Assembly: GCA_041483135.1 (NCBI GenBank)
Contig: JBGPFE010000019.1
Coordinates: 1 to 64,000, forward strand
Length of the DNA: 64,000 bases
From: PALSA-1004 sp041483135
GTDB lineage: Bacteria > Pseudomonadota > Gammaproteobacteria > Burkholderiales > SG8-41
Direction: 5' to 3'
The translations under genes were made by a program, and so were the position numbers. Under the pieces are notes generated by a model. It was not told where the DNA came from. It saw nothing but the letters and a program-made list of their open reading frames with translations, and ran no database searches. The stretch's first letter is position 1, and the number at the start of each line of letters is the position of its first letter. Positions 9,611 to 17,623 of this stretch are shown piece by piece.

Positions 9611-10087
9611 TCATTTCTGGCCGAGCTCCCGGAGCAGGTTCGCCATCTCGACCGCGACCGCCGCACAGTCGGCGCCCTTCTGCATCATCCGCGCTTCGGC
9701 CTGGTCATCGTCGTCGGTGGTCAGGATGCCGTTGGCGACCGGCACGCCGGTATCGAGCTGCACCGTCATGATGCCGCTCGCGGACTGGTTGGCGACGATT
9801 TCGAAGTGATAGGTTTCGCCGCGGATCACCGCGCCGAGCGCGATCAGCGCGTCGAAATTTCCGGTGTTGGCCAGCTTCTGCAGCACGAGCGGCGCTTCGA
9901 GCGCGCCGGGCACGTCAACGATCCTGATGTCGGGCCCGCGCACGCCGAGCTTCGCCAGCGCCGCCGTGCAGCCGGCAAGCAGGCCGTCGCTGACGTCGGC
10001 GTTGAAGCGTGCCACGACAATGCCGATGCGCAGGCCGGCGCCGCCCGCGCCGGCTTCGACTTCTTCGATGGAATCGTATTTCGCCAT
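9611..10087 (-). CDS. ribH: 6,7-dimethyl-8-ribityllumazine synthase
   Basis: RibH condenses the RibBX product (dihydroxybutanone phosphate) with the ribityl-diaminopyrimidine to give lumazine, the penultimate riboflavin step. The 158-residue protein shows GIVVARFNADVSDGLL, VDVPGALEAPLVLQKLA, DALIALGAVIRGETYHFEIVAN with the substrate-binding histidine, and VANGILTTDDDDQAEAR, as in icosahedral lumazine synthases. It lies between ribBX and nusB on one strand. Confidence 0.96.
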   Translation of the reverse strand: MAKYDSIEEVEAGAGGAGLRIGIVVARFNADVSDGLLAGCTAALAKLGVRGPDIRIVDVPGALEAPLVLQKLANTGNFDALIALGAVIRGETYHFEIVANQSASGIMTVQLDTGVPVANGILTTDDDDQAEARMMQKGADCAAVAVEMANLLRELGQK

Positions 10088-10096
10088 GCTCGCCGC

Positions 10097-11200
10097 CTAC
10101 TTTTTCGTTCCGTTTTCCGGCTGCAAATAACCGGTCACCTGCAGATCGAATCCCGCCATGCTCGGCATTCTACGCGGCTTGGCCATGAGGCGCATTTTCT
10201 TGACCTTGAGATCGCGCAATATCTGCGCGCCGATGCCGTAAGTGCGCAGCGCGTTTTTCTGGGGCGCGGGGATCGCGCCCGGTTGCGCGCGTTCGAGCAG
10301 ATCGGTTGCCGATTCCGGCCGATGCAGCAACACGATCACGCCGCACTCGGCCCGGCTCACCGCCGCCAGTGCCTGGCTGAAATTCCACGAGTGGCTCGCG
10401 CTGCGGGTATCAAGCAGGTCGATCACCGACAGCGGCTCGTGCACGCGCACCAGCACTTCGCTGTCGGGCTTGATCCTGCCCTTGACCAGCGCAAGGTGCG
10501 TCGCCTGGCCGATCTTGTCGCTGTAGACGATGAGCCGGAACCCGCCGTGCACGGTCTCGATGTCGCGCTCGGACACGCGGCTCACCAGCGACTCGGTGCG
10601 GCTGCGGTAATGAATCAGATCGGTAATGGTGCCGATTTTAATCTGGTGCTGCCCGGCGAACTCCATCAGGTCGGGCAACCGCGCCATCTCGCCGTTGTCC
10701 TTGAGCACCTCGCAGATCACCGCGGCGGGCGTCGTGCCCGCCAATTGCGCGAGATCGCAGCCGGCTTCGGTATGCCCGGCGCGCACCAGCACGCCGCCTT
10801 TCTGCGCCATCAGCGGGAAAACGTGGCCGGGTTGCACGATGTCAGCCGGACTCGCGTCGGCGCGCACCGCCGCCTGCACCGTGCGCGCGCGGTCGGCTGC
10901 CGAAATGCCGGTGGTCACGCCTTCGGCCGCCTCGATCGATACCGTGAAGGCCGTGCCAAGCGGCGAAGCGTTGTTCGCGACCATCAGTGGCAGGTTGAGC
11001 TGGCGGCATTTTTCCTCGGTCAGCGTGAGGCAGATGAGTCCGCGCCCATAGCGCGCCATGAAGTTGACAGCCTGGGCGGTGACGAAGTCGGCAGCGAGCA
11101 CGAGATCGCCTTCGTTCTCGCGGTCTTCCTCGTCGACGAGAATCACCATCTTGCCGGCACCGATGTCGGCGATGATTTCGGTTATGGGACTGATTGCCAT
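10097..11200 (-). CDS. 3,4-dihydroxy-2-butanone-4-phosphate synthase with degenerate GTP cyclohydrolase II domain (RibBX-type)
   Basis: The first 200 residues are a complete RibB domain: VDEEDRENEGDLVLAADF metal/substrate loop, RYGRGLICLTL, and RAGHTEAGCDLAQLAG. It makes dihydroxybutanone phosphate from ribulose 5-phosphate. The C-terminal 165 residues follow the RibA fold (ending in LRTYGIGAQILRDLKV), but the zinc cysteines of the active C-x2-GD...RC-x-C region are absent: the segment reads VRVHEPLSVIDLLDTRSAS. GTP cyclohydrolase II activity is therefore unlikely and a separate RibA must exist elsewhere. Such RibBX hybrids are known in Proteobacteria. It sits in the ribD-ribE-ribBX-ribH cluster. 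Confidence 0.93.
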   Translation of the reverse strand: MAISPITEIIADIGAGKMVILVDEEDRENEGDLVLAADFVTAQAVNFMARYGRGLICLTLTEEKCRQLNLPLMVANNASPLGTAFTVSIEAAEGVTTGISAADRARTVQAAVRADASPADIVQPGHVFPLMAQKGGVLVRAGHTEAGCDLAQLAGTTPAAVICEVLKDNGEMARLPDLMEFAGQHQIKIGTITDLIHYRSRTESLVSRVSERDIETVHGGFRLIVYSDKIGQATHLALVKGRIKPDSEVLVRVHEPLSVIDLLDTRSASHSWNFSQALAAVSRAECGVIVLLHRPESATDLLERAQPGAIPAPQKNALRTYGIGAQILRDLKVKKMRLMAKPRRMPSMAGFDLQVTGYLQPENGTKK

Positions 11201-11201
11201 A

Positions 11202-11792
11202 TCAGTGTCCAGGCTCCGCCAGGCGTTCCACGTAACGCGCGAGCATGTCGACTTCGATATTCACTTTCGCTGCCACCGCCAGCGCGCCGAGATTGGTCGC
11301 CCGCAGTGTATGCGGAATCAGGTTGGCTTCAAACGCGCTGCCGTTGACCGCATTCACCGTCAGGCTTACTCCATTTACCGCGATCGAGCCTTTGCGCGCG
11401 ATGTATCTCGCCAGCCCGGGCGGCGCCTCGACCGCCAGCAGCCGGTCGCCGCCGCTCGCCTCGAAACGCGCGACAGTGCCGACGCCGTCGACGTGCCCGC
11501 CCACCAGGTGGCCACCGAGCCGGTCGGCAAGCCGCAGGGATTTTTCGAGATTCACCCTGAAGCCCGGCGCAAACCCGATCGTGCAAGCGAGCGTCTCGCG
11601 CGACACGTCAAACTCGAGCTGCTTGCGGGCGAGCGATGTCACGGTCAGGCACGCGCCGTTCACCGCGATGCTGTCGCCGATTCTGACGTCGGCCAGATCG
11701 AGCGCCCCCGCGTCGATCGTCACGCGCACGCCGTCCTCTGTGGGCTTCGCCCCGCGCACGCCGCCGACCGCCTCGATGATTCCGGTAAACAT
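11202..11792 (-). CDS. ribE: Riboflavin synthase, alpha chain
   Basis: This enzyme dismutates two lumazine molecules to riboflavin. From MFTGIIEAVGGV it is 196 residues with two homologous barrels: repeat one has GDSIAVNGACLTVTSL, repeat two has GSIAVNGVSLTVNAV, and the loop LVGGHVDGVGTV carries the conserved histidine. The ATG falls 1 nt after the ribD stop (TAA-A-ATG), so it is translationally coupled. The in-frame extension upstream overlaps ribD and is not part of the family. Confidence 0.96.
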   Translation of the reverse strand: MFTGIIEAVGGVRGAKPTEDGVRVTIDAGALDLADVRIGDSIAVNGACLTVTSLARKQLEFDVSRETLACTIGFAPGFRVNLEKSLRLADRLGGHLVGGHVDGVGTVARFEASGGDRLLAVEAPPGLARYIARKGSIAVNGVSLTVNAVNGSAFEANLIPHTLRATNLGALAVAAKVNIEVDMLARYVERLAEPGH

Positions 11793-11793
11793 T

Positions 11794-12885
11794 TTATCTT
11801 TGTTCCAGGCGCGCCAGGATACGCATGTCGCCGCCCACCGTACGCATATCGTTGATCTTGAGCGTGCGCCGATGTTCGAGATCGGCAAGCTCAGGCAGAT
11901 CGGCCATGCCGCGCGCGCGGTCGCCGAGCAGGCACGGCGCCAGATACAGCAACAGCTCGTCGACGCAGCCTTCGTTGATCAACGATCCATTGAGCTTGTG
12001 GCCGGCTTCGACGTGCAGCTCGTTGATCTCGCGCCGGCCGAGTTCGCGCAACAGCTCGGGCAATTCAACTTTGCCCGCGGCGTTTGGCATCACGATCACC
12101 TCGGCGCCTTGGTCCCGCATTTGCCCGATTTTCATTTCGTCCGCCGCCGCACAGGCGATCAGCACGCCGCCGCCGGTGAGTATGCGCGCGGTAAGCGGCG
12201 TCTCGAGCCGGCTGTCGACCACCACGCGCAGCGGCTGCCGCGGCGTGTCCACTTCGCGCACCGTCAGCTGCGGATCATCGTCGCGCACCGTGCCGATGCC
12301 GGTCAGTACCGCGCACGCGCGCGCACGCCAGTGGTGGCCGTCGCGACGCGCCGCCTCGCCGGTGATCCACTGGCTCTTGCCGTTTGCGAGCGCGGTCCTG
12401 CCGTCGAGGCTCGCCGCAATTTTCATCCGCGTCCATGGCCGGCCGCGCGTCACGCGCGAGACAAAACCGATGTTGAGCTCGCGCGCTTCGTTTTCGAGCA
12501 CGCCCGTCGCGACTTCGATGCCCGCCTGCTTGATGCGCTCCATGCCCTGCCCCGCGGTGCGCAGATCGGGATCGCGCATCGCCGCGACCACGCGCGCGAT
12601 ACCTGCCGCGATCAGCGCCTCGTCGCACGGCGGCGTGCGGCCGTGATGGTGGCACGGCTCGAGCGACACGTAGGCGGTGGCGCCACGTGCACGCTCACCC
12701 GCAGCCTTCAAGGCGTTCACTTCAGCATGCGGTGCACCGGCGCGCTCGTGCCAGCCTTCGCCGACCACTGTGCCGTCGCGCACGATCACGCAGCCGACGC
12801 GCGGATTGGGCGTCGCCGTATACAGCCCGCGCTGCGCGAGCTGCATTGCGCGCGCCATGAATTCGTAGTCGGCAGCGTTAGTCAT
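11794..12885 (-). CDS. ribD: Bifunctional diaminohydroxyphosphoribosylaminopyrimidine deaminase / reductase
   Basis: RibD performs the second and third steps of riboflavin synthesis. The N-terminal deaminase domain (residues 1-145) carries the zinc motif HAEVNAL with YVSLEPCHHHGRTPPC. The C-terminal reductase domain has RPWTRMKIAASLDGRTA, DPQLTVR and NELHVEAGHKLNGSLI. The length of 363 residues is normal. It is the first riboflavin gene downstream of nrdR on the minus strand. Confidence 0.96.
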   Translation of the reverse strand: MTNAADYEFMARAMQLAQRGLYTATPNPRVGCVIVRDGTVVGEGWHERAGAPHAEVNALKAAGERARGATAYVSLEPCHHHGRTPPCDEALIAAGIARVVAAMRDPDLRTAGQGMERIKQAGIEVATGVLENEARELNIGFVSRVTRGRPWTRMKIAASLDGRTALANGKSQWITGEAARRDGHHWRARACAVLTGIGTVRDDDPQLTVREVDTPRQPLRVVVDSRLETPLTARILTGGGVLIACAAADEMKIGQMRDQGAEVIVMPNAAGKVELPELLRELGRREINELHVEAGHKLNGSLINEGCVDELLLYLAPCLLGDRARGMADLPELADLEHRRTLKINDMRTVGGDMRILARLEQR

Positions 12886-12916
12886 GAATGATAGATCGCC
12901 ACGATACCAAGAAAAC

Positions 12917-13027
12917 CAGAAACTCAGCCACAGAGATCACAGAGAACACCGAGGGAGTCAAATCCGTAAACCGCCCGTTTCGCTTGTTTTTATCTCTGTG
13001 ACCTCTGTGTCCTCTGTGGCTGAAGGT
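12917..13027. repeat. CACAGAG/CTCTGTG nine-base arm element, copy B1
   Basis: The left arm has CACAGAGAT, CACAGAGAA, CACCGAGGG. After about 45 bp the right arm has CTCTGTGAC, CTCTGTGTC, CTCTGTGGC, the reverse complement with the same 9-nt phase. It fills the gap between ribD and nrdR. Related copies lie near 27.6 and 57.5 kb. Confidence 0.8.
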
Positions 13028-13034
13028 TTTGCCC

Positions 13035-13502
13035 TTACTTGCTTTTGCCTGAAGGTTTTTGCACTTCCTTGATCGCGTCCTGGAAGTCGTCGACGTCCTG
13101 GAAGCTCCTGTAAACCGATGCGAAGCGGATGTAGGCGACCTTGTCGAGCTTGTAGAGCTCTTTCATCACCATCTCGCCGATGCGGCGGGTCGGGATCTCG
13201 CGCTCGCCGAGCGCGAGCACCTGCTGGGCGATGGTCGCCACCGCGTCATCCACCAGCGGCGTCGGCACCGGGCGCTTGTGCAGCGCGCGCATGAACCCGG
13301 TGCGGAGCTTGTCGAGATCGAACTCGGTGCGGCTGCCGTCCTGCTTCACCACCTGCGGCAGGCGCAGCTCGACCGTTTCGTAGGTCGTGAACCGCTTGTT
13401 GCATGCGGGGCAGCGCCGGCGGCGGCGGATGCTGTCGCCGTCGTCGCTCACGCGCGAATCGATCACCTGCGTGTCTTCGGCTTTGCAGAACGGGCAATGC
13501 AT
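13035..13502 (-). CDS. nrdR: Transcriptional repressor NrdR
   Basis: NrdR is the nucleotide-sensing repressor of ribonucleotide reductase genes. The 155-residue protein has the N-terminal zinc ribbon (MHCPFC near the start, CPACNKRFTTYE with the second cysteine pair) followed by an ATP-cone domain (VVKQDGSRTEFDLDKLRTGF to YIRFASVYRSF). The glyA-nrdR-ribD order on one strand is typical of proteobacteria. Confidence 0.97.
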   Translation of the reverse strand: MHCPFCKAEDTQVIDSRVSDDGDSIRRRRRCPACNKRFTTYETVELRLPQVVKQDGSRTEFDLDKLRTGFMRALHKRPVPTPLVDDAVATIAQQVLALGEREIPTRRIGEMVMKELYKLDKVAYIRFASVYRSFQDVDDFQDAIKEVQKPSGKSK

Positions 13503-13594
13503 ATTTTGGAAGTTTCGGGTTTCGAGTTAAAAGTTGTGAGTTTAAAGCTCACCCTCGCCAGCTCGAAACTCCAAACTCGCAGCTCGAAACTGTT
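13503..13594. repeat. Low-complexity GAGTTT/AAACTC arm element (G1)
   Basis: Between glyA and nrdR the left part repeats GTTTCG/GAGTT/GAGTTT words and the right part repeats CAGCTCGAAA and CAAACTCG, their approximate reverse complements. A similar left arm recurs at about 28.75 kb. No promoter or gene is obvious here. Confidence 0.6.
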
Positions 13595-14842
13595 TTATCC
13601 ATACACCGGAAACTCCGCGCATAGCGCCTTCGCCCCGGCCGTGACGCGCCCGATCGTCTTTTCATCGTGCGGCGCGTCGAGCACGTCGGCGATCAGGTTG
13701 GCGAGCTGCTCGGCTGCCGCCTCCCCGAAGCCGCGCGTGGTGATGGCCGGCGAGCCGATCCGGATGCCGCTCGTCACCGCCGGCTTCAGCGGATCGTTCG
13801 GGATCGCGTTCTTGTTGACCGTGATGTGGGCGCGGCCGAGCGCGTCCTCGGCATCCTTACCGGTCAGCCGCTTGCCGGTCAAGTCGACCAGGAACAGATG
13901 GCAGTCGGTGCGGCCGGACACGATGCGCAAGCCGCGTTGCTGCAGAACCCGCGCCATCGCCTGCGCATTGTTCACCACCTGCTGCTGATACTGCCTGAAT
14001 TCCGGGCTTAGCGCCTCCTTGAATGCCACCGCTTTGGCGGCAATCACGTGCATCAGCGGCCCGCCCTGGATGCCGGGAAAGATCGCCGCATTGAGCAGCT
14101 TTTCGTGTTCCGCCCCGGCCAGAATCAGCCCGCCGCGCGGCCCGCGCAGCGTCTTGTGCGTCGTGGTGGTTACGAAATCGGCAATGCCGACCGGGCTCGG
14201 ATAAAGCCCCGCCGCGATCAATCCCGCGTAATGCGCGATGTCGGCCATCAGCAGCGCACCCACTTCATCCGCAATTTCGCGAAACCGCTGCCAGTCGATG
14301 GCGAGTGAATAGGCGGATGCGCCGGCGATGATCAGTTTCGGCTGGTGCAGGCGCGCGAGGCTCTCGACCTGGCCGTAATCGATCGCCTCGGTCGCGGGAT
14401 CGAGGCCGTAGGTCAGCGCGTGGTACAAGCGGCCGCTGACGTTTACTGTCGCGCCGTGCGACAGGTGGCCGCCGTGCGCGAGCGACATGCCGAGGATAGT
14501 GTCGCCCGCATGCAGCACCGCCGAAAATACCGCGAAATTGGCCTGCGATCCCGAATGCGGCTGCACGTTCGCGTACTCGGCGTTGAAGAGCTGCTTGGCA
14601 CGGTCGATCGCGAGCTGCTCGACGACGTCGACGTACTGGCAGCCGCCGTAATAACGCTTGCCGGGATAGCCTTCGGCGTACTTATTGGTGAGCACCGAGC
14701 CCTGCGCTTCAAGCACGCGCGGGCTGGCGTAATTCTCGGAAGCAATCAACTCGATGTGCTCTTCCTGGCGGCACGTCTCGCGCTCGAGCGCCCACCACAG
14801 CTCGGGGTCGAAGCTCTGGATCGTGTCCTGCGCTGAATACAT
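13595..14842 (-). CDS. glyA: Serine hydroxymethyltransferase
   Basis: GlyA interconverts serine and glycine with tetrahydrofolate, supplying one-carbon units. The 415-residue PLP enzyme shows IELIASENYASPRVLEAQGS, NKYAEGYPGKRYYGGC, VQPHSGSQANFAVF, DIAHYAGLIAAGLYPSP and the PLP-lysine site TTTHKTLRGPRGG. I chose the ATG giving MYSAQDTIQSFDP; a TTG three codons earlier is also possible. It is followed by nrdR and the riboflavin genes. Confidence 0.97.
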   Translation of the reverse strand: MYSAQDTIQSFDPELWWALERETCRQEEHIELIASENYASPRVLEAQGSVLTNKYAEGYPGKRYYGGCQYVDVVEQLAIDRAKQLFNAEYANVQPHSGSQANFAVFSAVLHAGDTILGMSLAHGGHLSHGATVNVSGRLYHALTYGLDPATEAIDYGQVESLARLHQPKLIIAGASAYSLAIDWQRFREIADEVGALLMADIAHYAGLIAAGLYPSPVGIADFVTTTTHKTLRGPRGGLILAGAEHEKLLNAAIFPGIQGGPLMHVIAAKAVAFKEALSPEFRQYQQQVVNNAQAMARVLQQRGLRIVSGRTDCHLFLVDLTGKRLTGKDAEDALGRAHITVNKNAIPNDPLKPAVTSGIRIGSPAITTRGFGEAAAEQLANLIADVLDAPHDEKTIGRVTAGAKALCAEFPVYG

Positions 14843-15043
14843 GTGCACCAATCCGTATCTAAATTGTTGATTTTACCACGTTTAATCTGTGATGCGGCAG
14901 GGCAGCCGCAGTGCATCGCAACGAGCTTGCGACACCGCCGCAACGTATGCCGGCCGCGGTAGGGTGCCGCATTTTGCGCGCCGCACATAATGTTGCGTAT
15001 GATTAGCGCCGGCTTTGCATTACGCGTTCCGGGGGAGATTTCA

Positions 15044-15634
15044 TTGAAAGCACTGCTGGCGTTATCGCGCCTGATCGATGCGCTCAACGAGCGCGTGGGC
15101 CACCTGATCTACTGGCTGATACTGGTCGCCGTTCTGGTGAGCGCCGGCAACGCAGTCATCCGCTATGCGTTCAACATGAGTTCCAACGCGTGGCTGGAAG
15201 TCCAATGGTATCTGTTTTCGGCCGTATTTCTGTTTTGTGCCGGGTACACGCTGCTGCACAATCAACACGTTCGGATCGATGTCATCACCGGACGCATGTC
15301 GAAGCGGGCACAGGCCTGGATCGACATTTTCGGCACCCTGTTCTTCCTGCTGCCGATGGCGATCACCATCATGTGGCTGTCGTGGCCGGTCTTTGTCGAT
15401 GCCTATCAGCACAACGAGGTTTCGACCAATGCCGGCGGACTGATCATCTGGCCGGCCCGGCTGATGGTGCCGATCGGCTTTTCCCTGCTGGTAATGCAAG
15501 GGTGTTCGGAGCTGATCAAGCGCATCGCCTTCCTCAAAGGGTTGATCCCCGATCCGGCTGAAAAGCACGAGGCGCCGGCCGCCGAAGCACTGCTCGCCGA
15601 AGAAATCAGAAAGCAGCGGGAGGAGCAGGCATGA
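15044..15634 (+). CDS. TRAP transporter small permease (DctQ family, mannitol/chloroaromatic type)
   Basis: DctQ is the small membrane subunit of a TRAP importer driven by ion gradients. Four membrane helices are visible (LIYWLILVAVLVSAGNAVI, WYLFSAVFLFCAGYTLL, LFFLLPMAITIMWLSW, and LMVPIGFSLLVMQG), with the family feature WLEVQWYLFS and the loop HVRIDVITGRMS. I chose a TTG start because GGGGGAG lies 6 nt before it; an upstream ATG would add residues without a ribosome site. The stop overlaps a small reading frame leading into the large permease. Confidence 0.88.
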   Translation: MKALLALSRLIDALNERVGHLIYWLILVAVLVSAGNAVIRYAFNMSSNAWLEVQWYLFSAVFLFCAGYTLLHNQHVRIDVITGRMSKRAQAWIDIFGTLFFLLPMAITIMWLSWPVFVDAYQHNEVSTNAGGLIIWPARLMVPIGFSLLVMQGCSELIKRIAFLKGLIPDPAEKHEAPAAEALLAEEIRKQREEQA

Positions 15635-15744
15635 GCGACCAGGCAGGGGCCCCGCTTGGCGGGGAGAAGAAAAATGCGAATACCCGCGGACGCCGACACG
15701 CAACGGGTCGGAACGCGCCAACTGTCGCGGGAGCGTCGGCATGA
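15631..15744 (+). CDS. Possible 37-residue coupled small protein between TRAP permease genes
   Basis: An ATG overlaps the dctQ stop (ATGA) and is preceded by a strong ribosome site (GGGAGGAG, 5 nt spacing). Its TGA overlaps the ATG of the large permease (ATGA). The product would be basic, rich in Gly, Ala and Arg, and has no membrane segment. It may be a real small protein, or a translated linker that carries ribosomes from one permease gene to the next. Only geometry supports it. Confidence 0.4.
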   Translation: MSDQAGAPLGGEKKNANTRGRRHATGRNAPTVAGASA

Positions 15745-17534
15745 TCGAGCTGCTGACAAACAACATGGCGCCGCTGATGTTCTCGGCGCTGATTGTGGTT
15801 CTGCTGCTGGGCTACCCGGTGGCGTTTTCACTCGCCGCCATCGGCATATTCTTCGGCCTGCTTGGCATCGAGATGGGGCTGCTGCATCCGTCCCTGTTCC
15901 AGGCGTTGCCGCAGCGAATCTGGGGAGTGATGTCGAACGACACCCTGCTCGCGGTGCCTTTCTTCACCTTCATGGGACTGATCCTCGAGCGCAGCGGCAT
16001 GGCGGAGGACCTGCTCGACACCATCGGCCAGCTGTTCGGACCGCTGCGCGGCGGCCTGGCCTTCGCCGTTATCTTCGTCGGCGCGCTGCTCGCCGCAACG
16101 ACCGGCGTGGTCGCGGCCTCGGTGATCTCGATGGGCCTGATTTCGCTGCCGATCATGCTGCGCTACGGCTACGACCGGCGCTTTGCCACCGGCGTGATCG
16201 CCGCCTCGGGCACGCTTGCGCAGATCATCCCGCCTTCGCTGGTGCTGATCATCATGGCCGACCAGCTGGGCAAATCGGTCGGCGACATGTATGAGGGCGC
16301 CTTTATCCCCGGCCTGACGCTCGCCGGCCTGTATGCGCTGTACGCAGCGGGCATCTCTGTCTTCAAGCCATCGTGGGCGCCGGCGCTGCCGGCCGAAGCG
16401 CGCACACTGCGCGAACCCGACGGCAGCGGCGGCACGCGATCCCTGATCGTGCTCGTCGTAGTCGCGACGCTGGCCGCCGTCGCCTTCGCGAAATTTCACT
16501 ATCCGCCCGAAGCTCCGACCGACGAGTTGCTCGTCGTATCCACCTCGGTCGGGGTCGCCGTGGCTTTCGTGGCCTCGGTCATCAACCATCTTCTCAAGCT
16601 CGGCCTGCTCTCCCGCATTGCCGAGCGCGTGACGTTCGTGCTGATCCCGCCGCTCGCGCTGATCTTCCTTGTGCTCGGGACCATTTTTCTCGGCGTGGCG
16701 ACGCCGACCGAAGGCGGGGCTATGGGCGCTAGTGGCGCGCTGGCGATGGCGCTGGCGCGCCGGCGGCTGTCCTTCAGCCTGCTCAGGCAGGCGATGGATT
16801 CGACCGCGAAGCTGACGGCCTTCGTCGTGTTCATTCTGGTCGGCGCGCGGGTGTTCAGCCTGACGTTCTACGGCGTGGACGGCCATCTTTGGGTCGAGAG
16901 CCTGCTCACCGGCCTGCCCGGCGGCCAGCTGGGCTTCCTGATCGTCACCAACATCCTGATTTTCGTGCTGGCGTTCTTTCTCGATTTTTTCGAGTTATCC
17001 TTCATCGTCATCCCGCTGCTCGGCCCCGTCGCCGATAAGCTCGGCATCGACCTGATCTGGCTCGGCGTGCTCTACGGCGTCAACATGCAGACCTCGTTCA
17101 TGCACCCGCCGTTCGGCTTCGCGCTGTTTTACCTGCGCAGCGTGGCGCCGGCCAAGGACTACGTCGACAGGCTCACCGGCAAGCTGACGCCGAAAGTCAC
17201 GACCGGACAGATTTATTGGGGCGCCGTGCCTTTCGTGCTGATCCAGATCATCATGGTGACGCTGATCATCGCGTTCCCCGGCCTGGTCACCGGCGGTCTC
17301 GTCAAGAAGCAAGTCATCGACACGAACAAGATGCAGATCGAGGTGCCCGCGGAAGCGCCGGAGCTGCTGGGCGAGCCCGGAAAAGACGGCAGCACGGCCG
17401 CCCAGCCGGGCGCGGAAAACACAGGCTCCGAACAAGAGGATGCGGAAAAGGCGCTCGCGCGCGCGATGGGCAGCACCTCCACTGCGCCGCCCGCCGCTGG
17501 AGACGCCGCCAAGCCGCCCAAGGACAGGAAATAA
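15741..17534 (+). CDS. TRAP transporter large permease (DctM family, long form)
   Basis: This 597-residue integral membrane protein forms the transport path of the TRAP system. It has the DctM segments LLGYPVAFSLAAIGIFFGLLG, GVMSNDTLLAVPFFTFMGLILERSG, AATTGVVAASVISMGLISLP and GTLAQIIPPSLVLIIMADQ, and GVATPTEGGAMGASGALAMA in the second half. It is longer than the usual 430 residues because of an extra central membrane region (about residues 230-290) and an acidic, proline-rich C-terminal tail, both seen in the mannitol/chloroaromatic subgroup. GGGAG lies 7 nt before the ATG. Confidence 0.93.
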   Translation: MIELLTNNMAPLMFSALIVVLLLGYPVAFSLAAIGIFFGLLGIEMGLLHPSLFQALPQRIWGVMSNDTLLAVPFFTFMGLILERSGMAEDLLDTIGQLFGPLRGGLAFAVIFVGALLAATTGVVAASVISMGLISLPIMLRYGYDRRFATGVIAASGTLAQIIPPSLVLIIMADQLGKSVGDMYEGAFIPGLTLAGLYALYAAGISVFKPSWAPALPAEARTLREPDGSGGTRSLIVLVVVATLAAVAFAKFHYPPEAPTDELLVVSTSVGVAVAFVASVINHLLKLGLLSRIAERVTFVLIPPLALIFLVLGTIFLGVATPTEGGAMGASGALAMALARRRLSFSLLRQAMDSTAKLTAFVVFILVGARVFSLTFYGVDGHLWVESLLTGLPGGQLGFLIVTNILIFVLAFFLDFFELSFIVIPLLGPVADKLGIDLIWLGVLYGVNMQTSFMHPPFGFALFYLRSVAPAKDYVDRLTGKLTPKVTTGQIYWGAVPFVLIQIIMVTLIIAFPGLVTGGLVKKQVIDTNKMQIEVPAEAPELLGEPGKDGSTAAQPGAENTGSEQEDAEKALARAMGSTSTAPPAAGDAAKPPKDRK

Positions 17535-17563
17535 CGCGTCGACAGCTCGGGTGGCAAAAAAAG

Positions 17564-17589
17564 AAAACCCCGCATTACGCGGGGTTTTT
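17564..17589. terminator. Bidirectional intrinsic terminator
   Basis: AAAACCCCGC and GCGGGGTTTT flank a 5-nt loop, with T runs on both strands. It sits between the convergent large-permease gene and the TRAP solute-binding gene and should end both transcripts. Confidence 0.85.
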
Positions 17590-17623
17590 CCTGGAACCGG
17601 CTGGGTTGCCGGAAGCCGCGCCG

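Noticed and set aside
11201..11300. FMN riboswitch before ribBX
   Set aside because: ribE and ribBX are separated by about 1 nt within an operon, leaving no room for an RFN element.
9548..11347. 599-codon plus-strand open frame over nusB-ribH-ribBX
   Set aside because: Antisense to three certain genes; low-complexity composition.
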